A stretch of DNA of 64,000 nucleotides from Bacillota bacterium (lineage in GTDB: Bacteria > Bacillota > Clostridia > Acetivibrionales > DSM-1351): contig JAEYNY010000088.1 of the NCBI GenBank assembly GCA_023412275.1, positions 1 through 64,000 of the forward strand, read 5' to 3'. Positions 45,878-52,892 of the stretch are shown here, one piece after another; positions within the stretch are counted from its first letter, which is position 1, and the number at the start of each line of letters is the position of its first letter. A program made the translations under genes and the position numbers. The notes beneath the pieces are model-generated. The model saw only the letters and a list, made by a program, of their open reading frames with translations. It had not been told where the DNA came from and searched no databases.

Positions 45878-46231
45878 GTGACTTTGAATAGTAATAAAAG
45901 TGAGTATTTGCGAATTATTGAAAAAATCCAATGTGATATAATTGCAGGTATTTACAAGCCCGGAACAAAACTTCCATCAATAAGAAAACTCGCTTTAGAT
46001 TTTTCGGTTAATCCCAATACGATGCATAGAGCGCTTTTAGAATTAGAAAAGGATTACTTGATCTATTCCATAAAAACCAACGGAAAATATGTAACATCAG
46101 ACATATCTGTTATCGATGAACTAAAAAATGTTTTAGTAATAAAAAACATAGATGATTTTTTAAATAAAATGAAAAGCCTTGGTCTTTATGATGAAGAAAT
46201 AATTAGTTTGGTTAGTAAAAAAGTTATTTAG
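45878..46231 (+). CDS. GntR/YtrA-family regulator
   Basis: 117 aa. The winged helix-turn-helix is at about residues 8-75: IIAGIYKPGTKLPSIRKLA, then VNPNTMHRALLELEKDYLIY, the GntR signature. The short C-terminal tail of about 40 residues is the YtrA-type, usually found next to ABC transporters in Firmicutes. A GTG start is chosen because AAAGGAG lies 10 nt upstream; a TTG two codons later is possible. As last gene of the transporter operon it may repress that operon or sense cell-envelope stress. Confidence 0.88.
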   Translation: MTLNSNKSEYLRIIEKIQCDIIAGIYKPGTKLPSIRKLALDFSVNPNTMHRALLELEKDYLIYSIKTNGKYVTSDISVIDELKNVLVIKNIDDFLNKMKSLGLYDEEIISLVSKKVI

Positions 46232-46271
46232 ATACCGCGTTAATATATCATACGAAATCATAGTATTCCTA

Positions 46272-46321
46272 TTGACATGGAAGGAATTAACATTTATAAT
46301 AAATAAAACTAAACATGTTTA
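46272..46321 (+). promoter_or_regulatory. Consensus promoter with palindrome, 5' of nitrogenase-like genes
   Basis: TTGACA (46272-46277), exactly 17 bp, TATAAT (46295-46300): a full sigma-A consensus. TAAACATGTTTA (46310-46321), a perfect 12-bp palindrome, covers the region just after the start site. A terminator-like hairpin follows within 15 bp, so transcripts would be either a short RNA of about 75 nt or a leader that reads into the nitrogenase-like genes. Confidence 0.75.
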
Positions 46322-46453
46322 CTAAACGAATTAGAGACTGTTTCTATTTTTGCTGAATTTCAGTGAAAAGGAAATAGTCTTTTTTATTAAGCGAGAAGCT
46401 GTTAAGACATATAAATAAAAATAAGTTAAGGTTGACTAAATAAATTAGAGACT
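46321..46453 (+). repeat. Direct repeat of a 19-bp box in the leader
   Basis: ACTAAACGAATTAGAGACT (46321-46339) recurs as ACTAAATAAATTAGAGACT (46435-46453), 17 of 19 identical, 114 bp apart. Each copy is followed by a sequence able to fold back: the terminator hairpin after copy 1, and a TCTGC-TTAT-GCAGA stem with outer ACTTT/AAAGT pairing after copy 2. TTGACT lies over the start of copy 2. Confidence 0.6.
46334..46386 (+). terminator. Terminator-like hairpin in the leader of the nitrogenase-like operon
   Basis: AGACT...TTTC (from 46335) pairs with GAAA-T-AGTCT (to 46380), with an inner CTGAA/TTCAG stem, then TTTTTT. Because a consensus promoter sits directly upstream, this could be a conditional attenuator; it may equally terminate transcription arriving from the GntR gene. 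Confidence 0.6.
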
Positions 46454-46509
46454 AACTTTAATCTGCTTATGCAGAAATTGAAAGTAAACGCATTAATGGA
46501 GGAGTTAGC

Positions 46510-48033
46510 ATGGGTAAAATTAATTTAGCAGCCACTACTGTTGTAAGCCGGGAGCAGCGTCTTGGCACCATCATCGGCTGGGACGGTGAAGCATCAAATT
46601 TGGTAGAGGAATCAGGATATTCTATTCTTGGTTGCAGCGGGAAAAAAGGCAATGGTTGTAAGCTCTGCGAAATAAAAGGACCTTTTACGCAAGGCTCCGT
46701 TTGCAGTGAACAAATGGTGGAATGTCAGGCTGGAAATGTGAGAGGTGCCGTGTTGATTCAGCATTCACCTATCGGTTGTGCAGTAAGCCAAACTATTTAT
46801 AATTCAATATATCGTAATGGTCTTGCTATGAGAGGCCTTCCTGTAGAAAATCTTAAAATCGTTTCTACAAACTTGATAGAAGGCGATATGGTTTTTGGGG
46901 GTATCGGAAAGCTTCAACAGACAACGCAGGATGTTTGGGAGAGATATAAACCTGATGCAATTTTTATTGGAACAGCTTGTGCTACTGGCATTATCGGTGA
47001 TGATGTTGACAGCGTTGCAGCGGAGTATTCGGAGAAGTTTGGAATTCCTATAATTCCGCTGCATTGTGAAGGCTTCCGCTCAAAACATTGGAGTACAGGA
47101 TTTGATGCCACTCAACATGGTATTTTAAGAGATATAGTAAGGAAGAATCCAAAGAAGCAGGAAGATTTGGTGAATGTAATCAATCTATGGGGTTCTGATG
47201 TATTTGGCCCAATGCTTAAGGAACTTAATTTGCGTGTGAATTATGTTGTAGATTTAGCGACGGTTGAAGATTTAGCACAGATGTCAGAGGCTGCTGTGAC
47301 AGTTGGTTTTTGTAATACACTTTCCTCGTATTTGGCTCAGGGACTGGAACAGAATTTTGGAGTTCCGGAATTGAAAGCTCCCCAACCTTATGGCTTTGCC
47401 GGAACCGATGCATGGCTAAGGGGCATAGCAAAAATTACCCATCGTGAGGAGCTTTGCGAAGCCTACATAAAAAAAGAGCATGAGCGCGTAATTCCCAAAA
47501 TTGAAGAGCTAAAGAAAAAGCTAAAGGGTGTAAAAGGATACGTTGCAACAGGTTCTGCCTATTCACATGGACTGATTGCCGTATTAAGAGAGCTTGGGGT
47601 AGAAGTAAACGGCTCATTGGTATTCCACCACGACCCGATCTATGACAGTGAAGATCCCATACAAGACTCTCTGGCTTTTCTTGTTAATAACTATGGAAAT
47701 GTGGATAATTTCAGTGTAAGCAATAGGCAGCCGCACCAGCTCTATGCTCTCCTTAAAAAAGTAAAGCCTGACTTTTTATTAATAAGACATAACGGGCTTG
47801 CACCTCTTGCGTCACGTCTTGGCATTCCGGCTGCTCCTCTTGGGGATGAACATATTGCAGTAGGTTATGAGGGCATTGTAAATTTGGGCGAAGCAATACT
47901 GGCTATTTTAAAAAGAAAGAAATTTCACGAGGATTTGGCACAGCATATTAAGCTGCCCTATACAAAGTGGTGGCTAAGTCAAGATGATCCATATATCCTT
48001 GCTAAAAACCCCGATATTATATATCAAGATTAA
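46510..48033 (+). CDS. Nitrogenase-like component, NifD/alpha-type subunit
   Basis: 507 aa, nitrogenase component 1 superfamily (oxidoreductase/nitrogenase, NifD/AnfD/VnfD/NflD). Probable P-cluster-type ligands are Cys65, Cys90 (HSPIGC) and Cys157 (GTACATGIIGDD); the spacings of 25 and 67 are close to those of NifD (26 and 66). CEGFR at 186-190 and Cys268 (VGFCNTLSSYLAQG), at the place of the cofactor Cys275, are also present. The C-terminal His that binds FeMo-co in NifD is not evident at the aligned place. Three extra Cys (42, 50, 53) precede the first ligand. GGAGGAG precedes the ATG. No nifH, nifB, nifE or nifN is nearby, so a non-nitrogen-fixing reductase such as a methylthio-alkane reductase relative is possible. 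Confidence 0.85.
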   Translation: MGKINLAATTVVSREQRLGTIIGWDGEASNLVEESGYSILGCSGKKGNGCKLCEIKGPFTQGSVCSEQMVECQAGNVRGAVLIQHSPIGCAVSQTIYNSIYRNGLAMRGLPVENLKIVSTNLIEGDMVFGGIGKLQQTTQDVWERYKPDAIFIGTACATGIIGDDVDSVAAEYSEKFGIPIIPLHCEGFRSKHWSTGFDATQHGILRDIVRKNPKKQEDLVNVINLWGSDVFGPMLKELNLRVNYVVDLATVEDLAQMSEAAVTVGFCNTLSSYLAQGLEQNFGVPELKAPQPYGFAGTDAWLRGIAKITHREELCEAYIKKEHERVIPKIEELKKKLKGVKGYVATGSAYSHGLIAVLRELGVEVNGSLVFHHDPIYDSEDPIQDSLAFLVNNYGNVDNFSVSNRQPHQLYALLKKVKPDFLLIRHNGLAPLASRLGIPAAPLGDEHIAVGYEGIVNLGEAILAILKRKKFHEDLAQHIKLPYTKWWLSQDDPYILAKNPDIIYQD

Positions 48034-48048
48034 TTGTGGAGGTAAAAA

Positions 48049-49404
48049 ATGTCACAGATTAAAAATTCATATGAAGATCAGAAAACAAATTCCATAAGCC
48101 GACCACGTTATGGCTGTGCAATTGGCGCTATGTACACAGCAAGTGCTATTCCGAGAGTGGTTCCTATTACTCATTGTGGACCTGGTTGTGCAGATAAGCA
48201 ATATGTTAGTCTTGCTTTTTACAACGGGTTTCAGGGAGGGGGCTATGGAGGCGGAGCTGTTCCACCCAGTCTTAATGCCTCGGAAAACGAAGTGGTATTC
48301 GGAGGGAATGAGAGACTTAAAGAACTGATACAAGCTTCAATAAAGGTAATTGATGCAGATTTGTTTGTGGTACTCACAGGTTGTATACCTGACCTTGTTG
48401 GTGATGATGTACCGTCGGTTGTCTCAAAATTTCAAGAAAAAGGTGTTCCCATTGTTTACGCTGAGACAGGTGGCTTTAAGGGGAATAACTATACAGGTCA
48501 TGAATTGGTTACAAAAGCAATTATTGACCAATATGTTGGTGATTACAAAGGACCAAAGAAAAAGAATGTAGTTAATATTTGGACGGAAATTCCATATCAA
48601 AACCCATTTTGGAGAGGGGATCTCTCTGAGATCAAACGTATTCTTGAAGGGATAGGCCTTAAAGTCAATATTTTATTTGGGCATGGCTCAAAAGGTGTTG
48701 AGGAGTGGAAAGAAATTCCCAAGGCACAGTTTAATCTTGTTATATCAACCTGGCTTGGACTCAGTACAGCAGAGCATCTTGAGAAAAAATATGGGCAACC
48801 TTTTTTACATATACCTACAATCCCTATTGGAGCGAAAGCAACTTCTGATTTCTTGCTCAAAGTATCGGATTTTGCAGGATTAAATCTGGAAAAAACAGAA
48901 CAGTTCATACAAAAAGAAGAGAAACTTTATTATAAATATTTGGAAGATTTCTCCGACTTCTATGCCGAATATTGGTGGGGTGTTCCATCAAAATTTGCTG
49001 TTGTTGGCGAAAGTAGCTATAATCTGGCCATCACAAAATTTCTTGTAAATCAGCTGGGATTGATTCCGGTTAAACAAATTATAACGGAGAATCCTCCTGA
49101 AGAATACAGGGACAATATCAGAAAAGAATTCAAAAACATTGCAGATGATGTAAGCGTAACACCTCTTTTTTTAGAAGACGGTTATTTAGTTGAGCAAGCC
49201 CTTATCAATTCGGAGGAGAAGCCTGCAATTATTTTAGGAACAACCTGGGATAGAGATGCTGCAAAGCAGCTTGGCGGAAATATAGTTGAAATTGGCTTCC
49301 CGTCATCCTATGAAGTGGTTTTATCAAGAGCGAATGTCGGATATAGGGGAGCATTGTCCTTGATTGAAAAAATATTTACTATTGCTATCAGTGCAAGTGC
49401 TTAA
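48049..49404 (+). CDS. Nitrogenase-like component, NifK/beta-type subunit
   Basis: 451 aa, partner of the gene 15 bp upstream. Expected cluster ligands are Cys23 (RPRYGCAIGA), Cys47 (THCGPGC) and Cys112 (VVLTGCIPDLVGDD), spaced much as in NifK (70, 95, 153), but the long NifK N-terminal extension is absent. ETGGFKGNNYTGHE matches the NifK strand after the third Cys. A second Rossmann-like half follows (FAVVGESSYNLAITKFL, ILGTTWDRDAAKQL) and the family C-terminus GFPSSYEVVLSRANVGYRGAL. WGVP at residue 308 begins the linker to that half. GGAGG precedes the ATG, and a strong terminator follows, so the pair forms a two-gene unit and must borrow a NifH-like reductase from elsewhere. Confidence 0.87.
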   Translation: MSQIKNSYEDQKTNSISRPRYGCAIGAMYTASAIPRVVPITHCGPGCADKQYVSLAFYNGFQGGGYGGGAVPPSLNASENEVVFGGNERLKELIQASIKVIDADLFVVLTGCIPDLVGDDVPSVVSKFQEKGVPIVYAETGGFKGNNYTGHELVTKAIIDQYVGDYKGPKKKNVVNIWTEIPYQNPFWRGDLSEIKRILEGIGLKVNILFGHGSKGVEEWKEIPKAQFNLVISTWLGLSTAEHLEKKYGQPFLHIPTIPIGAKATSDFLLKVSDFAGLNLEKTEQFIQKEEKLYYKYLEDFSDFYAEYWWGVPSKFAVVGESSYNLAITKFLVNQLGLIPVKQIITENPPEEYRDNIRKEFKNIADDVSVTPLFLEDGYLVEQALINSEEKPAIILGTTWDRDAAKQLGGNIVEIGFPSSYEVVLSRANVGYRGALSLIEKIFTIAISASA

Positions 49405-49460
49405 AGTTTAGCTGACAAAGGATTTAATATTCCTATATAACACAGATAAATACTAATTTC

Positions 49461-49504
49461 CGGGATAAAGTTCATTTTATAAGAAATGAACTTTATCCCG
49501 TTTT
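49461..49504 (+). terminator. Strong terminator after the nitrogenase-like pair
   Basis: The arm 49461-49477 (CGGGATAAAGTTCATTT) pairs perfectly with 49484-49500 across a 6-nt loop, followed by TTTT. The remaining 206 bp to the sigma factor gene is AT-rich with no gene seen. Confidence 0.93.
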
Positions 49505-49710
49505 GGACTTGATTTTCTATGATAACGAATAATAGTTTTAACAAATTCGAATAAAAAGGACAGATTTATAGCCTTTTGATAAAATTAAGTTACAACACAA
49601 AATATACCAAATTAGCAATTGTATTATTTGGGAGAATTTTGTAGAAATAAAATTTTTGTATATTAAGATATTTATAAGATTTCAATCGTGTTATATATGG
49701 AGGTGAGGAG

Positions 49711-50217
49711 ATGGGAGTAAGCTCTTGTGGGTATACAGAGGAAGAATTTATAGAGGTTTATAAGCGATATGCCGATACGATTTTTAGACTTTGCTACATT
49801 TATTTAAAAAATCAAGCAGATGCAGAAGATGCAGTGCAATCTGCGTTTATAAAATTGATGCAGTCGAAAAAACATTTTGAAAATGAGGCACATGAGAAAG
49901 CCTGGCTTATAGTGACGGCACGTAATTATTGCAAGGATGTTTTAAAATGTTTTTGGAACGTAAGGCGTACAGATTTTGAAAAGTTACCTGAAGCTAGGTA
50001 TGTGAATGAGGATGAAGGTAGTGAGGTACTAGAAAAAATCCTTGCATTACCAGAGAAGTATAAAACGGTTTTATATCTTTATTATTATGAAGAGTATGCC
50101 GTAAAAGAAATAGCAAAGTTGTTAAAAAGAAATGAAAGTACGGTTCAAACACAGCTGGTTACAGCTCGTAAAAAGTTAAAAATGGATTTGGAGGGAGGAA
50201 GAAGAAATGAAGGATAA
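49711..50217 (+). CDS. ECF-type RNA polymerase sigma factor
   Basis: 168 aa, sigma-70 family group IV. Region 2 is at about residues 12-80 (YKRYADTIFRLCYIYLKNQADAEDAVQSAFIKLM, with the DAEDAVQ core-binding motif) and region 4 at about 108-160 (LPEKYKTVLYLYYYEEYAVKEIA, NESTVQTQLVTARKKL). GGAGGTGAGG precedes the ATG. The gene overlaps the next by 11 nt, the usual arrangement with an anti-sigma factor. Target promoters are unknown. Confidence 0.93.
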   Translation: MGVSSCGYTEEEFIEVYKRYADTIFRLCYIYLKNQADAEDAVQSAFIKLMQSKKHFENEAHEKAWLIVTARNYCKDVLKCFWNVRRTDFEKLPEARYVNEDEGSEVLEKILALPEKYKTVLYLYYYEEYAVKEIAKLLKRNESTVQTQLVTARKKLKMDLEGGRRNEG

Positions 50218-51178
50218 GGATATAAAAACAATTTTTGAAGCCTGCTCTCCAAATGAAGAGCAAAAGGAAAAGATGCTAAAGAGTATATTAAGAGAAGGAA
50301 GACTTGTACATAAGAAAGAAAAAGGAAAGTGGCGTTATATGACTGTAGCAGCATTGTTTTGTATTGTTTTTTCTTTTTCTGTTGCTACTGTGGCTGCAAA
50401 TATTATTAAAAAAAATACAGAAGAGCTATATATGCGTTTTTTATCGGCGGAAGATATGTCTTTAACCGCTAAAGGAGATGAAAGTGAACAAGCACAAAAA
50501 TATTTTAATGCATTAAATTCAGACAATACATATGAACAGTATATTGCTATAAATAAGCTTGTAGAATATTTTAATAATCATAAAATAAGAGAGAAGGCTA
50601 TCACAGCTATAACCCCTTTTTCAAAAAGCAAAGAAAAAAAGCTTGCTCAAGCAGCACAATTTGCACTAGCTATATTAACAGGGAAGCATGATAGTGAAAA
50701 GATATATAAAATGTATGATGGCAGTATATTTTTTGCACTATTTAACAATTATTCAGATTACGGAAGTGATAACAGATTATGGCGTATAAAGGATGGAGTA
50801 CTAGAATGTTATGATGAATATTCGAAGCCCTCTATGTATATTACTGATATGTTTGTTTCACCAGATGGCAAAAAGATAGCTGTAGCAACATGCTCCAATA
50901 AAAGCTCCTATTTGACTATATATGATGTGGCAGAAGGAACGGTAAGTCCTGCTCTAGTAGATACTGCAAGGTTTAGATTGGCCTGTAAAAAAGGCTATGA
51001 AATTTATGAGCGTGCAGATAGAGAGAACTACAGCGGTATATATAATATAAAATGGGAGAATGAAAATGTACTGAGCTTTGGTGCAAGTTTATCCTATTAT
51101 AATACAGATATTGTAGAAGAAGTAGTGGTTCAATATAACATAAAGAAAAAAGATTTAATTATTCGAGAGGTGGAATGA
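50207..51178 (+). CDS. Putative membrane-bound anti-sigma factor
   Basis: 323 aa. About 45 N-terminal cytoplasmic residues (DIKTIFEACSPNEEQKEKML) precede one membrane helix (about 47-66, MTVAALFCIVFSFSVATVAA). A roughly 255-residue extracytoplasmic part contains a helical, HEAT-like stretch (KLVEYFNNHKIREKAITAI) and then beta-rich sequence with a YITDMFVSPDGKKIAVAT repeat typical of beta-propeller/WD-like proteins. The N-terminus resembles the SPNEEQKEKM motif of clostridial anti-sigma or DUF4179/RsgI-like proteins. No canonical zinc (HxxxCxxC) motif is present. Overlap with the sigma gene supports the role; the signal is unknown. Confidence 0.7.
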   Translation: MKDKDIKTIFEACSPNEEQKEKMLKSILREGRLVHKKEKGKWRYMTVAALFCIVFSFSVATVAANIIKKNTEELYMRFLSAEDMSLTAKGDESEQAQKYFNALNSDNTYEQYIAINKLVEYFNNHKIREKAITAITPFSKSKEKKLAQAAQFALAILTGKHDSEKIYKMYDGSIFFALFNNYSDYGSDNRLWRIKDGVLECYDEYSKPSMYITDMFVSPDGKKIAVATCSNKSSYLTIYDVAEGTVSPALVDTARFRLACKKGYEIYERADRENYSGIYNIKWENENVLSFGASLSYYNTDIVEEVVVQYNIKKKDLIIREVE

Positions 51179-51280
51179 CGGCAATTGTCGGAACTTAATT
51201 AATGCAAGTGATGAATTGTCTGTGAATTAGAAACCGGCTTTTTATGATAAAAAATTATTAATCATAGGAGGCTGTTTTTT

Positions 51281-51331
51281 ATGGCAAGAAGACAGAATGA
51301 TTCATACAAAAGGAAGAGAAGCTTATTATAA
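51281..51331 (+). CDS. Possible 16-aa basic peptide
   Basis: MARRQNDSYKRKRSLL, preceded by a perfect AGGAGG 9 nt upstream (51266-51271). Strongly basic. It lies in the 337-bp gap between the anti-sigma gene and the SARP regulator, and could be a genuine micro-gene, a leader or the remnant of a longer gene. Nothing else was recognised between 51179 and 51419. Confidence 0.3.
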   Translation: MARRQNDSYKRKRSLL

Positions 51332-51419
51332 ATTTTATCCTTTTCCGGGCAAATATTACAAATAAATAGATATTTCCAGAAAAATGGAGCTTTTATCCTG
51401 TATTATCCCCACGTCATTA

Positions 51420-51448
51420 TTGTAAAGCCCCACAAAGCAAAGTATAAT
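51420..51448 (+). promoter_or_regulatory. Promoter of the SARP-type regulator gene
   Basis: TTGTAA (51420-51425), 17-bp spacer, TATAAT (51443-51448), 67 bp upstream of the regulator ATG. Confidence 0.65.
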
Positions 51449-51515
51449 AAACGTGTCATTCCAAAAGATGATCAGAACCAGAATTGGTAAAACATGGGGA
51501 TACCAGGAGTAAAGG

Positions 51516-52685
51516 ATGCTTAAAGTAATATTGGTGGACGAAGAAATATTAGCCCTTAAAATGATGGAGCATTTACTAAAACCGTATCAGGAAAACATTA
51601 TGCTGGTCGGTGCATTTACAGGATATAAAGAAGCAATAAGGACGTGTAAGCAGCAGGTAATAGACTTGGCGTTTATTGACATAAAAATTCACGGAACAAA
51701 TGGAATTGACCTGTCAGAGGAACTTCTTGAAATAAATCCTCAAATAAATATCGTGTTTGTAACAGCTTTTCAACAATACGCAGTAAAGGCTTTTGAATTA
51801 AATGCAGTAGATTACCTTTTAAAACCCGTTTCTAAAGAACGCTTCAAAAAGACTATGGGAAGAATTCTAACATCTAAAAAGATCTGTGAATGTTTAAATA
51901 ATAATATTGGCAGAGGTATTAGTCCCACAGACAAATTATACCGTATTTTATGTTTTGGAGGTTTGAAGATCATTAGAGGCAGCCAGGAAAAGAAACAGAT
52001 TTTCTGGAGAACAGCCAAGGCTGCAGAACTTTTTGCCTTTCTTGTACATTACAAAGGAAAATTGGTGCATAAAAATAAAATCATAGAAGCCCTATGGCCG
52101 GATGTTGATCCAAAAAAAGCAAGTATGCTTCTGCATACAAGCATTTATTCCATTCGTAAGATGTTAAAGAGTATAAGTATAGATGGGTGCGTTATTTACC
52201 GAAATTCCAGTTACTTGTTTGATCCGGAGAACTTTTATTTTGACACTGATGCATTCGAAGAAATTCTTGAACTCACGGATATAAATGAAGAGAATATACA
52301 TATTGCCGAAAAAATATTCGATTTATATAAAGGAGATTATTTTGGGGGAGAAGATTATGTATGGGCGGAAGTAGAACGTGAAAGATATATTGAGGGCTAT
52401 ATCAGGATTTTAAATATGGTGTCGGAATATTACGAATCAAAACAATTGTATGCAAAAGCAGAGAGGTACCTGAAATTAATTATTCAAGAGAATGCTCTGT
52501 TGGATGAGATACATAAAAGGCTTATGAAATTATATATGAAGATGGGTGATTATACTTCATTGAAGGAGCATTACAATAAGGTACAAAAAATATATAGAGA
52601 AGAATTAGGAATTGATTCAGATGTGTATTTTCACTTTATTCAAGACCTTAAACAAAGCGAAATACCAGAAAATTTTAATGAGTAA
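51516..52685 (+). CDS. SARP-type response regulator (receiver + winged helix + BTAD)
   Basis: 389 aa. The receiver domain covers 1-120 with acidic pocket D8/E9, phosphoacceptor Asp55 (FIDIKI), Thr83 (VTA) and Lys103 (LLKP). An OmpR-like winged helix covers about 155-245 (RTAKAAELFAFLVHYKGKLV, KIIEALWPDVDPKKASMLLH). A bacterial transcriptional activation domain covers about 250-389 (FEEILELTDI, GDYFGGEDYVWAEVERERY, TPR-like helices). This is the SARP architecture with an added receiver, so it probably answers to an unlinked histidine kinase. AGGAG lies upstream of the ATG. It stands alone before an exopolysaccharide operon whose promoter carries SARP-like repeats. Confidence 0.9.
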   Translation: MLKVILVDEEILALKMMEHLLKPYQENIMLVGAFTGYKEAIRTCKQQVIDLAFIDIKIHGTNGIDLSEELLEINPQINIVFVTAFQQYAVKAFELNAVDYLLKPVSKERFKKTMGRILTSKKICECLNNNIGRGISPTDKLYRILCFGGLKIIRGSQEKKQIFWRTAKAAELFAFLVHYKGKLVHKNKIIEALWPDVDPKKASMLLHTSIYSIRKMLKSISIDGCVIYRNSSYLFDPENFYFDTDAFEEILELTDINEENIHIAEKIFDLYKGDYFGGEDYVWAEVERERYIEGYIRILNMVSEYYESKQLYAKAERYLKLIIQENALLDEIHKRLMKLYMKMGDYTSLKEHYNKVQKIYREELGIDSDVYFHFIQDLKQSEIPENFNE

Positions 52686-52758
52686 AATTCATAAGATTAT
52701 TGTCTGTGTATGTTTACAGATGGCACTTTTTGATGACATATTTTGTCGAAAATGTAAA

Positions 52759-52794
52759 AATGTTCAGAAAATGTTCAGAATTTCAGTATATAAT
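52759..52794 (+). promoter_or_regulatory. Promoter of the exopolysaccharide operon with SARP-like direct repeats
   Basis: AATGTTCAGAA occurs twice in perfect tandem with an 11-bp period (52759-52769, 52770-52780). The second copy ends 8 bp before TATAAT (52789-52794) and covers the -35 position, where no good -35 hexamer exists. SARP activators of actinomycetes bind heptamers repeated every 11 bp, the last one 8 bp from the -10. The neighbouring regulator is therefore the predicted activator. Confidence 0.7.
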
Positions 52795-52892
52795 TTGATT
52801 AAATGTTTAAAGAACACTAGAGCTTCTATTGCGTATAGCCTCCAGTTATGTTCGCTTAATTATTTATTCACAATATAGGAAGGAATCTGTAC

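Noticed and set aside
46272..46509. S-box (SAM) or T-box leader
   Set aside because: The conserved S-box core and the T-box TGGNACC-like antiterminator sequence are not present.
46510..49404. A functional nitrogen-fixation operon
   Set aside because: No nifH, nifB, nifE or nifN in the window and the alpha-type subunit does not show the FeMo-co His at the aligned position.
52759..52780. CRISPR-like repeat
   Set aside because: Only two 11-bp copies with no spacers; better explained as a regulator binding site.
52612..52878. Open frame overlapping the end of the SARP regulator gene
   Set aside because: It starts inside the regulator in another frame, has no ribosome site and covers the promoter repeats of the next operon.
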